This document shows positions 8,824 to 19,945 of a DNA stretch of 64,000 bases, piece by piece. The stretch spans positions 141,573,143-141,637,142 of the forward strand of contig CM041292.1 of the NCBI GenBank assembly GCA_023052935.1, written 5' to 3'. Numbering within the stretch: position 1 is the stretch's first letter; every line of letters begins with the position of its first letter. Made by a program: the position numbers and the translations under genes. Source of the stretch: Piezodorus guildinii. Its lineage: Eukaryota; Arthropoda; Insecta; Hemiptera; Pentatomidae. The notes beneath the pieces were generated by a model. That model saw only the letters and a program-made list of their open reading frames with translations, did not search any database and was not told the DNA's origin.

Positions 8824-11800
8824 CAATATCCTCACGTGAACTACGGTTTCTGCAATGGAATGTAAATGGGATTAAAGTAAGGAAACCTGACCTCGAAATC
8901 CTCCTTCGTAATAGCCAAAGTGACGTTGTCTGTATACAGGAGACGCACTTGAAAACCTCAGAAATATTCAAGATAGCTGGGTACAGCGTAATGAGGAAAG
9001 ATTTTACTACTGGACTGATAGCCTGCGGTGGTGTTTGCATTTTAATAAAAAATGATATTCCTTTCCTCCCGGTCCAAATCAACAGTAATCTCCAGGCAGT
9101 TGCCATCAGAATTCTGGCATGCCCATTGGCACTGACAGTCTGCTCCATTTACCTCCCTCCAGGAACTCACGTCACGATACAGCAGCTCGAACAGTTATGC
9201 CAACAGCTTCCATCGCCACTTCTTCTTCTAGGGGACTTTAATGCTCATAATCAAGCCTGGGGCAGTAAACTAAATGACATTCGATCTGAAACAATAATAC
9301 AGATTATGGACACCCTTAGCCTTAACTTGCTTAATAACGGTAACCCCACTTATCAGTGTCCCCGATCTGGAGCCCAATCATGTATAGACTTGAGTCTATG
9401 TACTCCTAGCCTTCAGACTACTCTGTCATGGGAAGTACTTAATGACCCTCACGGCAGCGATCATTTCCCCGTATATATTCACACAGCTAGTAGAGTAGCC
9501 AACGTGGCGCGCCCAGGGTGCTGGCTGGTGAAGAAGGCTGATTGGTCGCTGTTCCAGGAGTCAGCTAAAATCTCTCAACTTGATGTGAACCTCGACGGGT
9601 GTGGAGCTTATAAACAATTCGAGGCTGCATTACTTCGGGCCGCGGAAGTTGCCATCCCTTATCGAGAACCGAGCATGATCTCAATGCAGCCAGTCCCTTG
9701 GTGGACTGAGGAGTGCCGCTTGGCGGTACGCAAGAGAAAACAGGCCTTAAGGAAACTGTCTCACAAGCCCTCTCCACTCAACCTGGAAGCCTACAGAAAT
9801 GCAAGGATTCATGCGCGTTACGTTATAAAAAATGCAGAAAAAACGTGCCTGGATAAAATTTCTTGATAACATCAGTTCCAATACCCCTCTAGAACTGTTT
9901 TGGAACACGGTTAAGAAACTAAACGGTCGGTTAATACCTGGACCCCCTAAGTTGCTTCAAATCAACCAAGAGGTCGTGTCAGACCCTCAGAGGATAGCTG
10001 ATGCACTTGGACAGCACTTCTACGATGTATCGGCCTCACAAAATTACCCCCTACACTTCCAGCGGCTCAAGAACGACCGTGAAACAACTCCGTGCAACAT
10101 ATCTATTCCCTCCAGACGCAGCACAAGTACGGCTCTCAACCACCCCTTTTCGGAAGCTGAATTCCAGGTAGCACTAGCCTCGTGCAAAGAAGCATCCCCA
10201 GGGCCAGATGGCATTCACGCTAGTATGGTAACCAGCCTCTCAGCTAAGGACAAAATTGCACTCCTTCATATTTTCAATAAGCTCTTTCTAGGAGAGCAAT
10301 TTCCACTATCATGGAAAGATGCTATCCTGATCCCGATTCACAAGAAAAATAAACCCCCCGATATTGCTTCTAGTTACAGACCCATCTCTTTGACCAGCAT
10401 TCCATGTAAAATTTACGAAAGGCTAATAGCCAATCGATTGCAGTGGTACCTAGAAACCGAAAATATGCTACCAGCCTGGCAGAGTGGATTCCGTAAAGGA
10501 CGAAGCACTCAAGACAATCTTGTATTCCTCTCCTCAGAAATACTTACAGCATTTGGAGAGCGCGAACGAGTGTTAGCTGTATTGCTCGATGTTGAAAAAG
10601 CCTTCGATCGAGTTTGGAGATGGCTCATCATCTCCTCTCTACAGAAGTGTGGTATTCATGGTCCTATTCTTTCCTTTATTCGGCATTACCTGCGAGACCG
10701 GTCGTTCAGAGTGCGTTGCGGAAATACAATGTCATCTCGTTTTGTTCAAGAGAATGGTGTTCCCCAAGGAGGTGTCCTTAGTCCTATTCTATTTTGTTTA
10801 GCTTTCAATGGCGTCCTAGGTAATATTCACCCACCAGTCCAGGCACTGCTATTTGCGGATGACCTATTGCTTTGTGTTCGAGGCAAACAAATTACTGAAC
10901 TCACCAAATCGATGCAGTCTGCGCTCCATACTGTGGAGAACTGGTGTTCAAACAACGGTTTTAAAATTTCCTCAGCCAAATCTACAGCAATCATCTTCGC
11001 AAAACGGGCAGCAAACATCTCTCAACCTTTATCTCTTTTAATAGACGGGCAAAGGATAAATGTAGTAGAAAAGGTCAAGTACCTGGGGGTTACGTTTGAC
11101 AGTCGCCTATCCTGGGGCCCGCACATCCGTGAGGTCAAAGCCTCTTGTATACGAGCACTCAACTTACTTCGGATGGTCACAAACACGGCTTGGGGGGGAG
11201 ACCGTATGGCTATGCTAAGATTATTTAGAGTGGTTCTACGGAATAGGGTAGAATACGGAGCATGTGCATACGGATCTGCCGATCCGACTCGTCTAAATGC
11301 GCTTAGAGTGATCGTTACTACGGGGCTGAGGACAGCCATCGGCGCGTTTCGTTCTAGCCCCATTATCAGTCTCTTCGGCGAAGCCGGGGAGTTGCCATCC
11401 CATTATCGCCGACAACAAATGGAGGTTAAATACTTCCTTAAAGTTCTCGCAAACCCTCATCACCCACTAAAACCTCAATTTCTTCTTTCTTTGCGAGAAC
11501 GGCCGCTGATGCCTACTCTTCCCTCTCGGGTCCACGACGCGATTCTGCCTTTCCGCCAGAGTTTAGAGCAGCTATACCCCATCGGGCCGTCCCCTATACC
11601 TCCCTGGTCCGTCCCTTCTATCCATTGTCAACTGTCTCTCACACGACTTCCAAAACTCACGACTCCACCAAAAGTATACCAGCAAGAATTTTTAGAGCTT
11701 ATCCAAAGGTACCATAATGTTAATGTTTATTACACAGACGGCTCTAGGGGAGAACTAGGCGCTGGAGCTGCAGTTGTGAGTGAGGCCCAAGTTAACATGT

Positions 11801-12522
11801 TTGCCCTCCCTTCTATATCGAGTAGCTATACCGCCGAAGTAACTGCCATCCTCCAGTCCCTCCTTCTTCGCCAGCAATCTTCCTCTCAAGTAATCATATG
11901 CACCGATTCCCTCTCCACTCTCTCCTCTATCCGTAACATATATTCCTCTGACTATCTCATCCAAAGAATTCATACCACACTTGCATCCTTTCCCTCCCGG
12001 GTCAACATTGTTTTCTTCTGGGTTCCAGGACATTGTGGGATCTTGGGGAACGATCGGGCTGATTTAGCGGCACGTCACGCGGTTTCCGAGGGTCTTGAAC
12101 TTCAAGGTGTGAGCCTGCCTGACCTTGTCACTTCAATTCGATCTAGCATATTGGGTTGCTGGCAGCGGGAGTGGGCGGCCCTCGAGAACAATAAGCTTCG
12201 CCTTATTCGGCCCCGCGTTGGCCCTTGGGGGTCTTCCTGCCGGCCGTCTCGACGCGAAGAGGTTGTGCTCGCGCGACTTCGTATAGGACACTCTAGGTTG
12301 ACCCACGGTTATCTCATGGCCCGTGGACATCCGCCTCTCTGTCGATCATGTCAGGTTCCTCTCTCAATACTCCACATCCTCACAGAATGCCGACAATATA
12401 CCGCTTCACGTATTCTTTTCAACCTCCCCACCGATCTGTCGCTTCTTCTCTCTGATTCCTCTCCTCATATAACTAACATCATTCGCTTCCTAAAGTCAAA
12501 CCATCTTTACTCTCAGATCTAA
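8820..12522 (+). pseudogene. LINE ORF2 with a one-base frameshift (copy B)
   Basis: This is identical in content to ORF2 of copy A except for an A run at 9827-9832 that has six A residues instead of five (5004-5008 in copy A). The shift falls after about residue 337, between the endonuclease and the reverse transcriptase. The upstream frame (8820-9866) therefore stops after a short out-of-frame tail, and the reverse transcriptase plus RNase H part remains open from 9832 to 12522. The endonuclease motifs (QETH, GDFN, SDHF) and the FADD, YTDGS and TDS motifs are all intact. A-run slippage during reverse transcription, transcription or sequencing could each explain it. Confidence 0.92.
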
Positions 12523-12607
12523 ACTATACTCTCACTCTACTCCTATAATCATGTAACCTGTGTCTAACGGTGTAAAGGCGAACATGACCCTGGTGGTTGT
12601 CGCCTCG

Positions 12608-12640
<33 letters not shown>

Positions 12641-12644
12641 GGCC
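12523..12644 (+). other. Copy B 3' UTR, A tail and 3' target-site duplication
   Basis: The 3' UTR (12523-12607) matches that of copy A. An A run (12608-12637) and then GTTGGCC (12638-12644) complete the 3' copy of the duplicated target. Mariner sequence resumes at 12645 with AAGTGGGTGCC, restoring the coding order KLAKWVP. Confidence 0.88.
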
Positions 12645-12952
12645 AAGTGGGTGCCAGTAGTAACGCCAGACCACACGTTGCACAACCAACGCTTCGACGA
12701 CTGCACGAGTTGGGCTACGAAGTTCTCCAACATCCGCCTTATTCACCTGACCTCTCTCCTACAGACTTCCACTTTTTCAGGCATCTGGACAACTTTTTGA
12801 GGGAGAAACATTTTCAAAACCAGGACGACATTGAAAATTCTTTTCGTGATTTCATTGAGTCCAGGGATTCGGATTTTTTTTCTGGTGGAATAAGAAAGCT
12901 TGTTGAACGTTGGCAAAAGTGCATTGATTCAGATGGAAATTATTTTGATTAA
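12645..12952 (+). pseudogene. mariner transposase, C-terminal part (copy 1)
   Basis: After KWVP the sequence jumps to NARPHVAQPTLRRLHELGYE, HPPYSPDLSPTDFHFF and ends RWQKCIDSDGNYFD with TAA at 12950-12952. This is the end of the mariner DDE/D catalytic domain. The D of the SPD motif is present, but the block that would hold the first catalytic Asp (CDEKW-type motif) is deleted. The region from the second HTH to the second Asp, roughly 130 codons, is missing, so the protein cannot be catalytic. Confidence 0.88.
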
Positions 12953-13144
12953 ATATATATGGTTAAAGTAAAGATAGGGCGTATTTACAATACCTACTAA
13001 AAACCTGCATTAATTTTGCATCAACCCAATATTTGTGTTATTTTGCTAAACCCGTCGAGTTTCTACAGTTATTTCCTGTATAAAATTGATGGGTTTAGCA
13101 CAATAGCACAAATAGCATGCTATAGCAAACGTAGTGAGTACCCC

Positions 13145-13310
13145 TAATGTTTATTTATCTGTTAGTAATAAACTAAGCATTTATTTTTCTACAACATTAA
13201 TTACTCTTATACAAATGCACCAAAGATGATTTATTTTAATTTGCTTAGTTATGTCTTTAATATTCGATTTGTTATTAAAACTTTTTATTTTCATTTTAAT
13301 TTATTAGATA

Positions 13311-13351
<41 letters not shown>

Positions 13352-15177
13352 CTATGTTTATTCAAAATATTAAAAAAAAAGCTGACTTAAAATAGCTGCA
13401 ACACTGAATGCATTAGTCAGAAAAATATTGTATCTACGGTTTTATATTTAGGAAAGGATACAGGATTACTGGTAAAAAAAAAAGTCATAAAATCAAAATT
13501 GTTAAGCAGCAAAATTAATCGACATGGGCGATTTCAAATGGATTTATGACAGATAAAGAACTTTTGATTAATGATGTTTTCGTTCTTGAAGTAAACTATA
13601 AACATTTTCTACAGTTTTCTTTTCATGAGGTTTCAATAGAAACCATGTCGTTAATTCTCACGCTTAAAAGGCATTATCACTTTAAGAATAATAAAATTGC
13701 TCATAATCAGTATAGTCCATAAACATTATGGACATTCTTCCTAGTTACGGAATTAGCGTGTTTCTCTGTTTGTACAACCATCAGACTGTATTTTTTTTAT
13801 AATTTCCTTATTTATTTATTGCAAGGCTATGGCTTGTAAACGAAAATTATCATAACGTTGTATAACTGTTTAAATCGTAATAGTGAATTAAATTGTCATT
13901 AACCTATATAATAATTGAATCTAGTAGTAGACAAGTCACTATCTATAACTAGATATATTTCTAAAATAATGAATTTATATTCCTTATTATTTAACGTTTA
14001 CATTTATGTATCAAAATTACTCTATTTTTCCTCCAAAAAAACAAAAACAATGAAAAAAAATGGAAGTAGATAATTTTTCATTCATTTTTTTGGTTGTTTT
14101 TTCCTTCTTTGTTAAAAATATTTGTTAGCATATCCTAAATAATAATTTTCCTTCACATATTTAATAACTATATACAATGTATTTGATCAATCTATTTATA
14201 GAGTATTTTGCTAATTTATTGTATATATTTATAAACATCCCGATTAGGATTTCTCATTTGATCCCACAAGCTGAAATCAAAATTTCTTTATTCTCTTGTT
14301 GCTTTTCAGGCAGTTTGAATCGATTTTATAAAATTACTCTTTGTTTTATTCCTTTATAAATAAATGTAGGACCAATATTCAGGAATATTTATTCTATAAC
14401 AAGTGGAGATTTTTTCTAGTCTTAATGATATTACTGTAATATTTTGCTAGGCATTAACAAATAGGGAAGTTTGAAAATAGTTTAGTATTACGAAAATTAA
14501 ACAAGTATTTAATGGTATAGTAATATTTCTTTAAATAAATACATAAGTTTTTCTTTGGTAAATTAATGATAATCTTTTTACTTTTACCTAGTAATAATTT
14601 TTTCTCTAAGAATCAGCCGAAATTATTATCATGATTTTAGATTTATTATTTATGGGCCATCTGTTATTAAATGGTAATATTTATTTATCTTAAATGACCG
14701 CAATAGAGAGTATTATAGACATAAAAGTTTACTAATAATTCATATATTATAGTATTTTACCTTATTGTATTAAATAGAAAATATAATGTCATACTTAAAC
14801 TCTGACGCCCTCTTATAATAGCGAATATTATAGACTTCAAAGCTTACTCGTAATACTTTCATTATAGTATTTTACCTTCTAGCATCTTATTATGATTTTA
14901 TCATAAGACAAAAAGAAAAATCGTGCATCGAGGTGTTAATACTTTGTAATTTAAGTTTTATTTATTTTAAATAGTTATATTTTAAGGACAGAAATATATC
15001 CTTTTATACTTTCATGTATTTATCAACTTAAATTAACGTTTCAGGTTGTCCCTTTACCTATTTTTCAATTAATTTTTAAAATTTTAACATTCATCTCCAT
15101 CTATTATTTGTTTTTTTTTTGTAATTATAATATCGTCCATAATGATTTTATCCATTTTGTGATAATTTATAGGTTCA
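13145..15177. other. AT-rich intergenic DNA with one (AT)n tract
   Basis: No coding region or recognised repeat was found, apart from an (AT)n microsatellite at about 13313-13346 and numerous A and T runs. Open frames here are short and have low-complexity composition typical of chance. Confidence 0.55.
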
Positions 15178-15840
15178 TAAGACAGTCACATGTCTCTCAC
15201 TGGTATCCTGGTCAAAGGTGGCTCTATCCCGAATCCTAAAGAAAATATCTGTTTGGAATCTTCCTATTCCAATCCTTGCGAGACAGAAAAATCTTTAACC
15301 TCCTTACTCCGCGCTTTACCGTGCACACCCCGAAGAAAACATACAAACCTACCGATCTATACCTACCCTCTCACTGAGCATAGTGGTTAGCATAACAGCC
15401 TCCTATACCAAAAGTCCCGGGTTCAAACCCGCAGGTGACCCTAGGATTTTTTAATAGGAGTAAAAAATCCTTAGTCATGCCGTCATTCGGAGGGGACGTT
15501 AAATGGTGGTTCCGAACCTGTGCGATGTCAGGTACTCGTTAAAGCTCCCTATCCTAATACAACCTGGATAGGCAAAATTTAGGACTCCCACTGTAGCATC
15601 GTCCAATTAGCCACAGCAGCATAAAGGGACGTTGAATTCATAGACCGAAACCTTACCCTCTCGTATAACAGCATCCTTTGAATAGTCCTTTATCATCCGT
15701 GCTACCATACTTTGGAACTCTTTACCCATCTCCCTTTCTACAGTGTCATCCCTAACCACTTTCAAACACCAATTATTTATCCACCTACTCAGAAATGAAT
15801 CTTCCGCACACATGTGATAAATATTGAATTTGGTAATACA
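15178..15840 (+). pseudogene. LINE ORF C-terminal fragment, split by a SINE
   Basis: Bases 15178-15372 and 15663-15840 match, piece for piece, the fragment at 52405-53080. Shared blocks are GTCTCTCACTGGTAT, GGTGGCTCTATCCCGAAT and CCTCCTTACTCCGCGCT on the left, and CATACTTTG(G/A)AACTCTTTACCC on the right. The right part on the plus strand encodes a degenerate WN-SLP-type tail followed by an FK-type motif, as at the C-terminus of several LINE reverse transcriptases. A SINE separates the halves. The clade (CR1/L2-like or RTE-like) is not determinable. Confidence 0.6.
15373..15653 (+). mobile_element. tRNA-derived SINE (family A, copy 1)
   Basis: The head contains an A-box-like TAGTGGTTAGCATAAC and a B-box-like GGGTTCAAACCCGC, as in SINEs transcribed by RNA polymerase III from a tRNA-like promoter. 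The body includes AGGAGTAAAAAATCCTTAGT and GATGTCAGGTACTCG. The end reads GCATAAAGGGACGTTGAAT. TACCCTCTC flanks both sides (15364-15372 and 15654-15662), a 9-bp target duplication. A copy in the opposite orientation is at 52606-52896 and a decayed one at about 32106-32291. Confidence 0.82.
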
Positions 15841-16624
15841 TAACTAAACTCATTCGATGTTTACTGTTTTTATTTTATATCTTTTATTTACATTCACTAT
15901 AAAAATTTACTAAATAATTATGTAGCAAATGAAGTCAGACAAATTGGACTTCCTCTGTTCACTATAAATTATTCTTGTGGGACGAAATATCCCAGAATAA
16001 AAATTATTAAATGTTTCTTTTTTTCATCAGTCTTATATCATTATACTCTGTGTTTTTCCCACAAAGTTGCCATCTCTATAAAATTAGCAGGTATTTTGGA
16101 CCGATCTATCAATTCGAAAGCTGAATTTATCAGTGGAATTGATTGGTAAAATTATCTGGAAAGCAATCTCATGGATTTGCTGGGAACCCCAAAGCAGCGG
16201 GTTGGGATTGGCAACCTGTGGCTTGCACCGCATCAATTTCAGATCCCATTCCGTCCCTTCATTATTATTTACGCAGCTTTTGTTTCAGTCTATTTTTAGT
16301 ATTTCACTTTCATTTATTTATTATTGTATCGATAAAGAGTTGGATTTGTGTTAAAAGGGGATGGATAAATATCAATCACCTAAGCCTAATATTTCAAGCT
16401 ACTTAGGTTTGAAATTTGCATATAACGAAAACGAGCTGCTCAGTACAATGTTTCGTTATTGAGCGATGCTTTTTCAGCATATTCTAGCTTTTAGTGAACA
16501 AGCAAATACTTATGTGTTAGGGTATTAAAATAATTTCCCCAATTATGTTTCCTTATTAAGTTTATAATTAACTTATTTACTATAAATCAAGATAATTTAA
16601 TATTTAAAATGAGCGATCAGTGAC
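15841..16624. other. Intergenic DNA, nothing recognised
   Basis: The DNA is AT-rich with a slightly GC-richer patch at about 16150-16250. That patch has no recognisable protein or repeat match. Confidence 0.45.
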
Positions 16625-16745
16625 TTCCTTTTTTTTTTTTTTTTTTCTTAAATTTCTATCACATTGTTTTCAACGTTTCGGAGATTATTCCCCATTCTCA
16701 AGAGTGTCAATTTCACTTTATACATTTTCTATTACAACACATTAT
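16625..16745 (-). repeat. Penelope-type terminal segment, hammerhead-like (degenerate)
   Basis: AACGTTTCGGAG and CCCCATTCTCAAGA resemble the arms at 55107-55143 and 55296-55330. On the minus strand the order is a degenerate CUGAUGA-like box, a GGGG stem strand and then CGAAACGTT. Only one arm is present, preceded by a T run. Confidence 0.4.
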
Positions 16746-16814
16746 TGCTGTGTAATGAAGAAAACACGCTTCTATTCAAAGTAAACAGTAATTTAAAAAT
16801 TATCATTGTCTAAT

Positions 16815-17370
16815 CCTCATTCGAGATTTGTCAACGACAAGAAACTGCCCGTAGAAACCGATTACTCCAACACTTACTCGACAATCGTTCAAAACTTCCA
16901 ATTTATCACAAAAAGCTAATTTATTTGACCATCATCAGACCCATCTGGACATACAAAATCGTGCTTTGGGGCTCTACTGATCCATCTAATTCCTCTCGCA
17001 TTCAATCCTTACAATCCAAAAACCTAAATGCTCCTTATTTCGTTACGAATAAAATCATCCATAATGACCTAAATATTCCATTTGTCGCAGAACTATGCCG
17101 TAACATATGCAACTTCAATTCCAAACTCCCAACCCACACGAATACTCATGTACGCAACTTATCATTCCCATCTATTCCTAACAATCCTCCGAGGTGATTG
17201 AAAATGCGATGGCCTCGAGAACTACTGAATTAAATTGATACTGAAGTGCTACCACCGGGTAGTTTCTTCACTTGACATTTTCACGCCTATAAGTGTAAAT
17301 TAGCCCATTTATTTATTGTATTTATTTTAAATGCAGTTGTAAATATCAATAAAATGTTTTTTAAAAAATT
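16815..17370 (+). pseudogene. Jockey-type LINE, 3' fragment
   Basis: Broken frames encode the reverse transcriptase thumb and C-terminal region of a Jockey-type LINE: RPIWTYKIVLWGST, IQSLQSK, LNAPYFVTNK and HNDLNIPFVAEL. The 3' UTR motif GGTAGTTTCTTCA is shared with the other Jockey tails in this window. The copy is 5'-truncated. Similar 10-base strings ATTGTCT(A/G)AT at 16805-16814 and 17371-17380 may be the target-site duplication. Confidence 0.8.
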
Positions 17371-17380
17371 ATTGTCTGAT

Positions 17381-18000
17381 TTGCTTCATTACGTATTTTA
17401 GTTTAATTTAACTTTATTACGAGTAGTATAGTCAAAATAAAATATAAAAACGGGGTCAGGAGAAGTTGGTTATTGCAGAGATTGCAGGGACATACCGCCA
17501 GGAAAGTAAATTGCATGTCCCTCTCAGCTTAGTGATGGATCAATAAACCCTTGTAAAACTTCTGCACAAATTCACCCTTACTTCATCTAAAGCAATGCAT
17601 ATTAATTAACTCAAGTAATTAAACGTTTGGATTACACTAAGTTCGACCAGGAGTAAAAATTTAATTAAATGACAATGTTCTTGAACAATTGGTTGTTATT
17701 ACTCAAAAGATTCACGGAAAATACAATTACAGGTATGATATATCTAAAATAATAGCTACAAAGGGTTAAATTTACCCAGTTTTGTTATTATAGCTATTAT
17801 AAAGGATCAAGTTATAATATTGAAAGAAAACAAGTTTTAAATAGACTCATTTAAAATACTTAATTTCTATTAATACGTTTAAAATATTATAACCACAGTA
17901 TCATGCACGCTACACACGCCTTTCACTTTGGTTGATAAACTCAATTTAATAACTATAAAAAAAAGTTAAGAGTTGAAGTTTTAAAGAATGATATTCAGTT
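17381..18000. other. Intergenic DNA, nothing recognised
   Basis: AT-rich sequence without a supported feature. Confidence 0.45.
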
Positions 18001-18950
18001 TCGTAGGAAATATATGTTTTAGATTAAAAAATCTGGTGCGGGCAACACACGATTTTCACTTACCTCCATTTTTAAAATCAACGAAAGAATTTTCAAATAC
18101 AGTTAGAGATAAAAAAAAAAATACATGAAACTATTAAAGAATTAATTAAATTGAATTTCTTTAGAAACATGTGTTTTATTAAAAAATCTATTATATGTTT
18201 TTCTAAAATAATCAGTTAGTTTTATCGGCTTTTCATCACTCATTATTAACTTTTACAAGCTCTTGTGTATTAGATAATTTTAATATTTATTAGATAATAA
18301 TATTTTTTTCTAGAATATTTAGTTTTCCCACGGTATATCATACATGTATATTACTGCTCTTATGTTCAAAAACGATAAAATGCATTAATTTTTTATTCAG
18401 TTTTCTCCTTTAGTTGTTTTTTTAAAGTCGCACAACTTACATATCTAGCTGTTATTTGTCAATGCTAACAAGAAAATTTGGTAATTTTTTTAGAATATAC
18501 AAAATTAAAGGTACTTTAGCGGAAGAAAATTAAAATTTCGGCATTTAAGTACTGTCAGACTATTTTAATCAGAATAAAACCTACATGACGTTTAAGCCTA
18601 TTATATTTTACATCAATATGGCGAGTTTAATCAAAATCGTCGGAACCGTTTTTTAAAATAATAGAAAAAATGTGTAAAATGCATTGTATAAAGTAGCTCT
18701 TCTGGTAAGTTCATTTTGATGAAAAAGGTTTTGTAACGTCTCGGGCGTATATTTGTATTAAATATGAAATTTCAGTTTTATAGGACTTACTGTTTCCGCA
18801 CGGGAGTTACCACACACCCACAGACCTTTTTGCGGGACTTGGGATTTAGAGTCAGGGGATCCTAAAATGTGTATTTCCTTTGAAAACTGGAATTCGAAAA
18901 TTTTCACGATCGTAATACTTTCCCTTAATATATATAGTAAGTGAAAGTAA
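18001..18950 (-). repeat. Unclassified ~0.95-kb dispersed repeat, copy 1
   Basis: This non-coding repeat reads, on the minus strand, from AGTATTACGATCGTGAAA near 18950 to a region containing TGTTGCCCGCACCAGATTTT near 18030. It aligns along its length with 51055-51942 on the plus strand at about two-thirds identity by eye. Partial copies lie at 19580-19945, 38395-40460 (interrupted) and 60480-60597. It has no terminal inverted repeats or protein motifs that I can identify. Several copies begin beside an (AT)n tract. Confidence 0.7.
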
Positions 18951-19207
18951 AAATATGGCAATATAAAATTTTTATGTGCAAAAAATCACTTTATGTTACT
19001 TTTTACAACTTTTCATATATAACATAACATGTTTTCTCAATTTTTTAGCTTTCCAACTATATATTATATGTCTATATTTTTAAGTTTCAAACATCATGCA
19101 TCATACAAACAATGGTAACTATATACTGATGTTTATTTATTTGTCAACTTTTTATTTATCTCAATTATAGATTGTTGTTTTGATTTTTTTTTTTTTTATA
19201 TTATTTT

Positions 19208-19212
<5 letters not shown>

Positions 19213-19274
<62 letters not shown>
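19213..19274. repeat. (AT)n microsatellite
   Basis: About 30 uninterrupted AT dinucleotides. Confidence 0.97.
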
Positions 19275-19277
<3 letters not shown>

Positions 19278-19579
19278 TTTATTTATTTTCTATTTCATGT
19301 AATTTGACTATTATTATTATTTTCTGTATATATTGTACGAATGTGGTCTCATATCAGTATTACTATTGTTCATTCTGAAACAGATTGTAATAATTCTCAA
19401 TAAATGAATATTAATTATTTAATTTAAGTTTCAAAAACAAAGTTACATACAAAAAATGTGTGCTCATTTTTTTTTAGTTGATTATCTTATTCGTTTAATT
19501 TATATGTTAATCAATGGTAACAAGATGATATAAGGAAGTTTTTTGGATCTGCAAAATTGAGGAAAAAAATTTAAAATAT

Positions 19580-19945
19580 CAGCATTTAAGAAGCCCTTTC
19601 ACGCTATTTCAATCAGACTGAATCCTACATCATAATAAAGTTCATGAAGCCTTACATCGATAAAGCTAGTTTAATCAATAGTTAGAGCTGTCTCCGAGAA
19701 ATTCGTAAATATGTGAAAATGTATGGTATACAATTGTTCTTCTAGTACGTCAATTTTGATGAAAAAGTTGTAAGACTTTTCGTTTTCGCGTTAGACTTAC
19801 CACACACACACTGAGAACTTTTTGCGGGACTTGGTCATTTAGACTCAAGAGATACTAAAATGTGAATTTTCGTTGAAGACTAGAATTCGAAATATTCACG
19901 ATCGCAATACTTTCCCTTACCATATATTTCAAATATAGGTAAGTG
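19580..19945 (-). repeat. Unclassified ~0.95-kb repeat, partial copy
   Basis: Shares with 18500-18950 the strings CACACACACTGAGAAC, TTTTTGCGGGACTTGG, ACGATCGCAATACTTTCCC and the block around CAGACTGAATCCTACAT. Only the half nearest the ACGATCG end is present. Confidence 0.65.

Larger units (their letters stand above)
7813..12637 (+). mobile_element. 5'-truncated tandem copy B of the same LINE
   Basis: Sequence from 7813 matches copy A from 2990 onward with an offset of 4823 (4824 after an inserted A). I found no base substitution in the stretches compared, and the open frames encode the same residues. The copy lacks the 5' UTR and the first 220 codons of ORF1. It ends in a 30-A run (12608-12637) whose last bases may belong to the target duplication. 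It is in the same orientation as copy A and inside the same target-site duplication. Confidence 0.93.
1298..13029 (+). mobile_element. mariner transposon copy 1, split by a LINE dimer
   Basis: This is a Tc1/mariner-superfamily element of mellifera-like type. The 29-bp terminal inverted repeats start TTGGG(C/T)TGATGC at 1298 and end GCATCAACCCAA at 13029. TA duplications lie at 1296-1297 and 13030-13031. Without the LINE insert the element would be about 910 bp, shorter than the roughly 1.3 kb usual for mariners. The central part of the transposase gene was already deleted: the KWVP-coding sequence jumps directly to DNARPH at about 12650-12665. It is non-autonomous and now also disrupted. It shares both termini with the copy at 62448-63346 but has a different internal deletion. 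Confidence 0.92.
1261..13144. mobile_element. Short TIR/foldback MITE split by a mariner insertion
   Basis: Bases 1261-1294 and 13111-13144 are perfect 34-bp inverted repeats beginning GGGGTACTCACTACG. They are flanked by TA at 1259-1260 and 13145-13146, the duplication expected of a Tc1/mariner-class MITE. If the mariner is removed (1298-13029 plus one TA), the element is about 150 bp. The inverted homology then continues inward with an indel: TGCTAAACCC at 13042 matches GGGTTTAGCA at 13091. It has no coding capacity, so it would have been mobilised in trans. Confidence 0.85.

Noticed and set aside
12560..12952. A protein with a poly-lysine stretch and mariner C-terminus as a real gene
   Set aside because: The lysines are the LINE A tail read in frame. 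The upstream part is LINE 3' UTR. It is a junction artefact of insertion.
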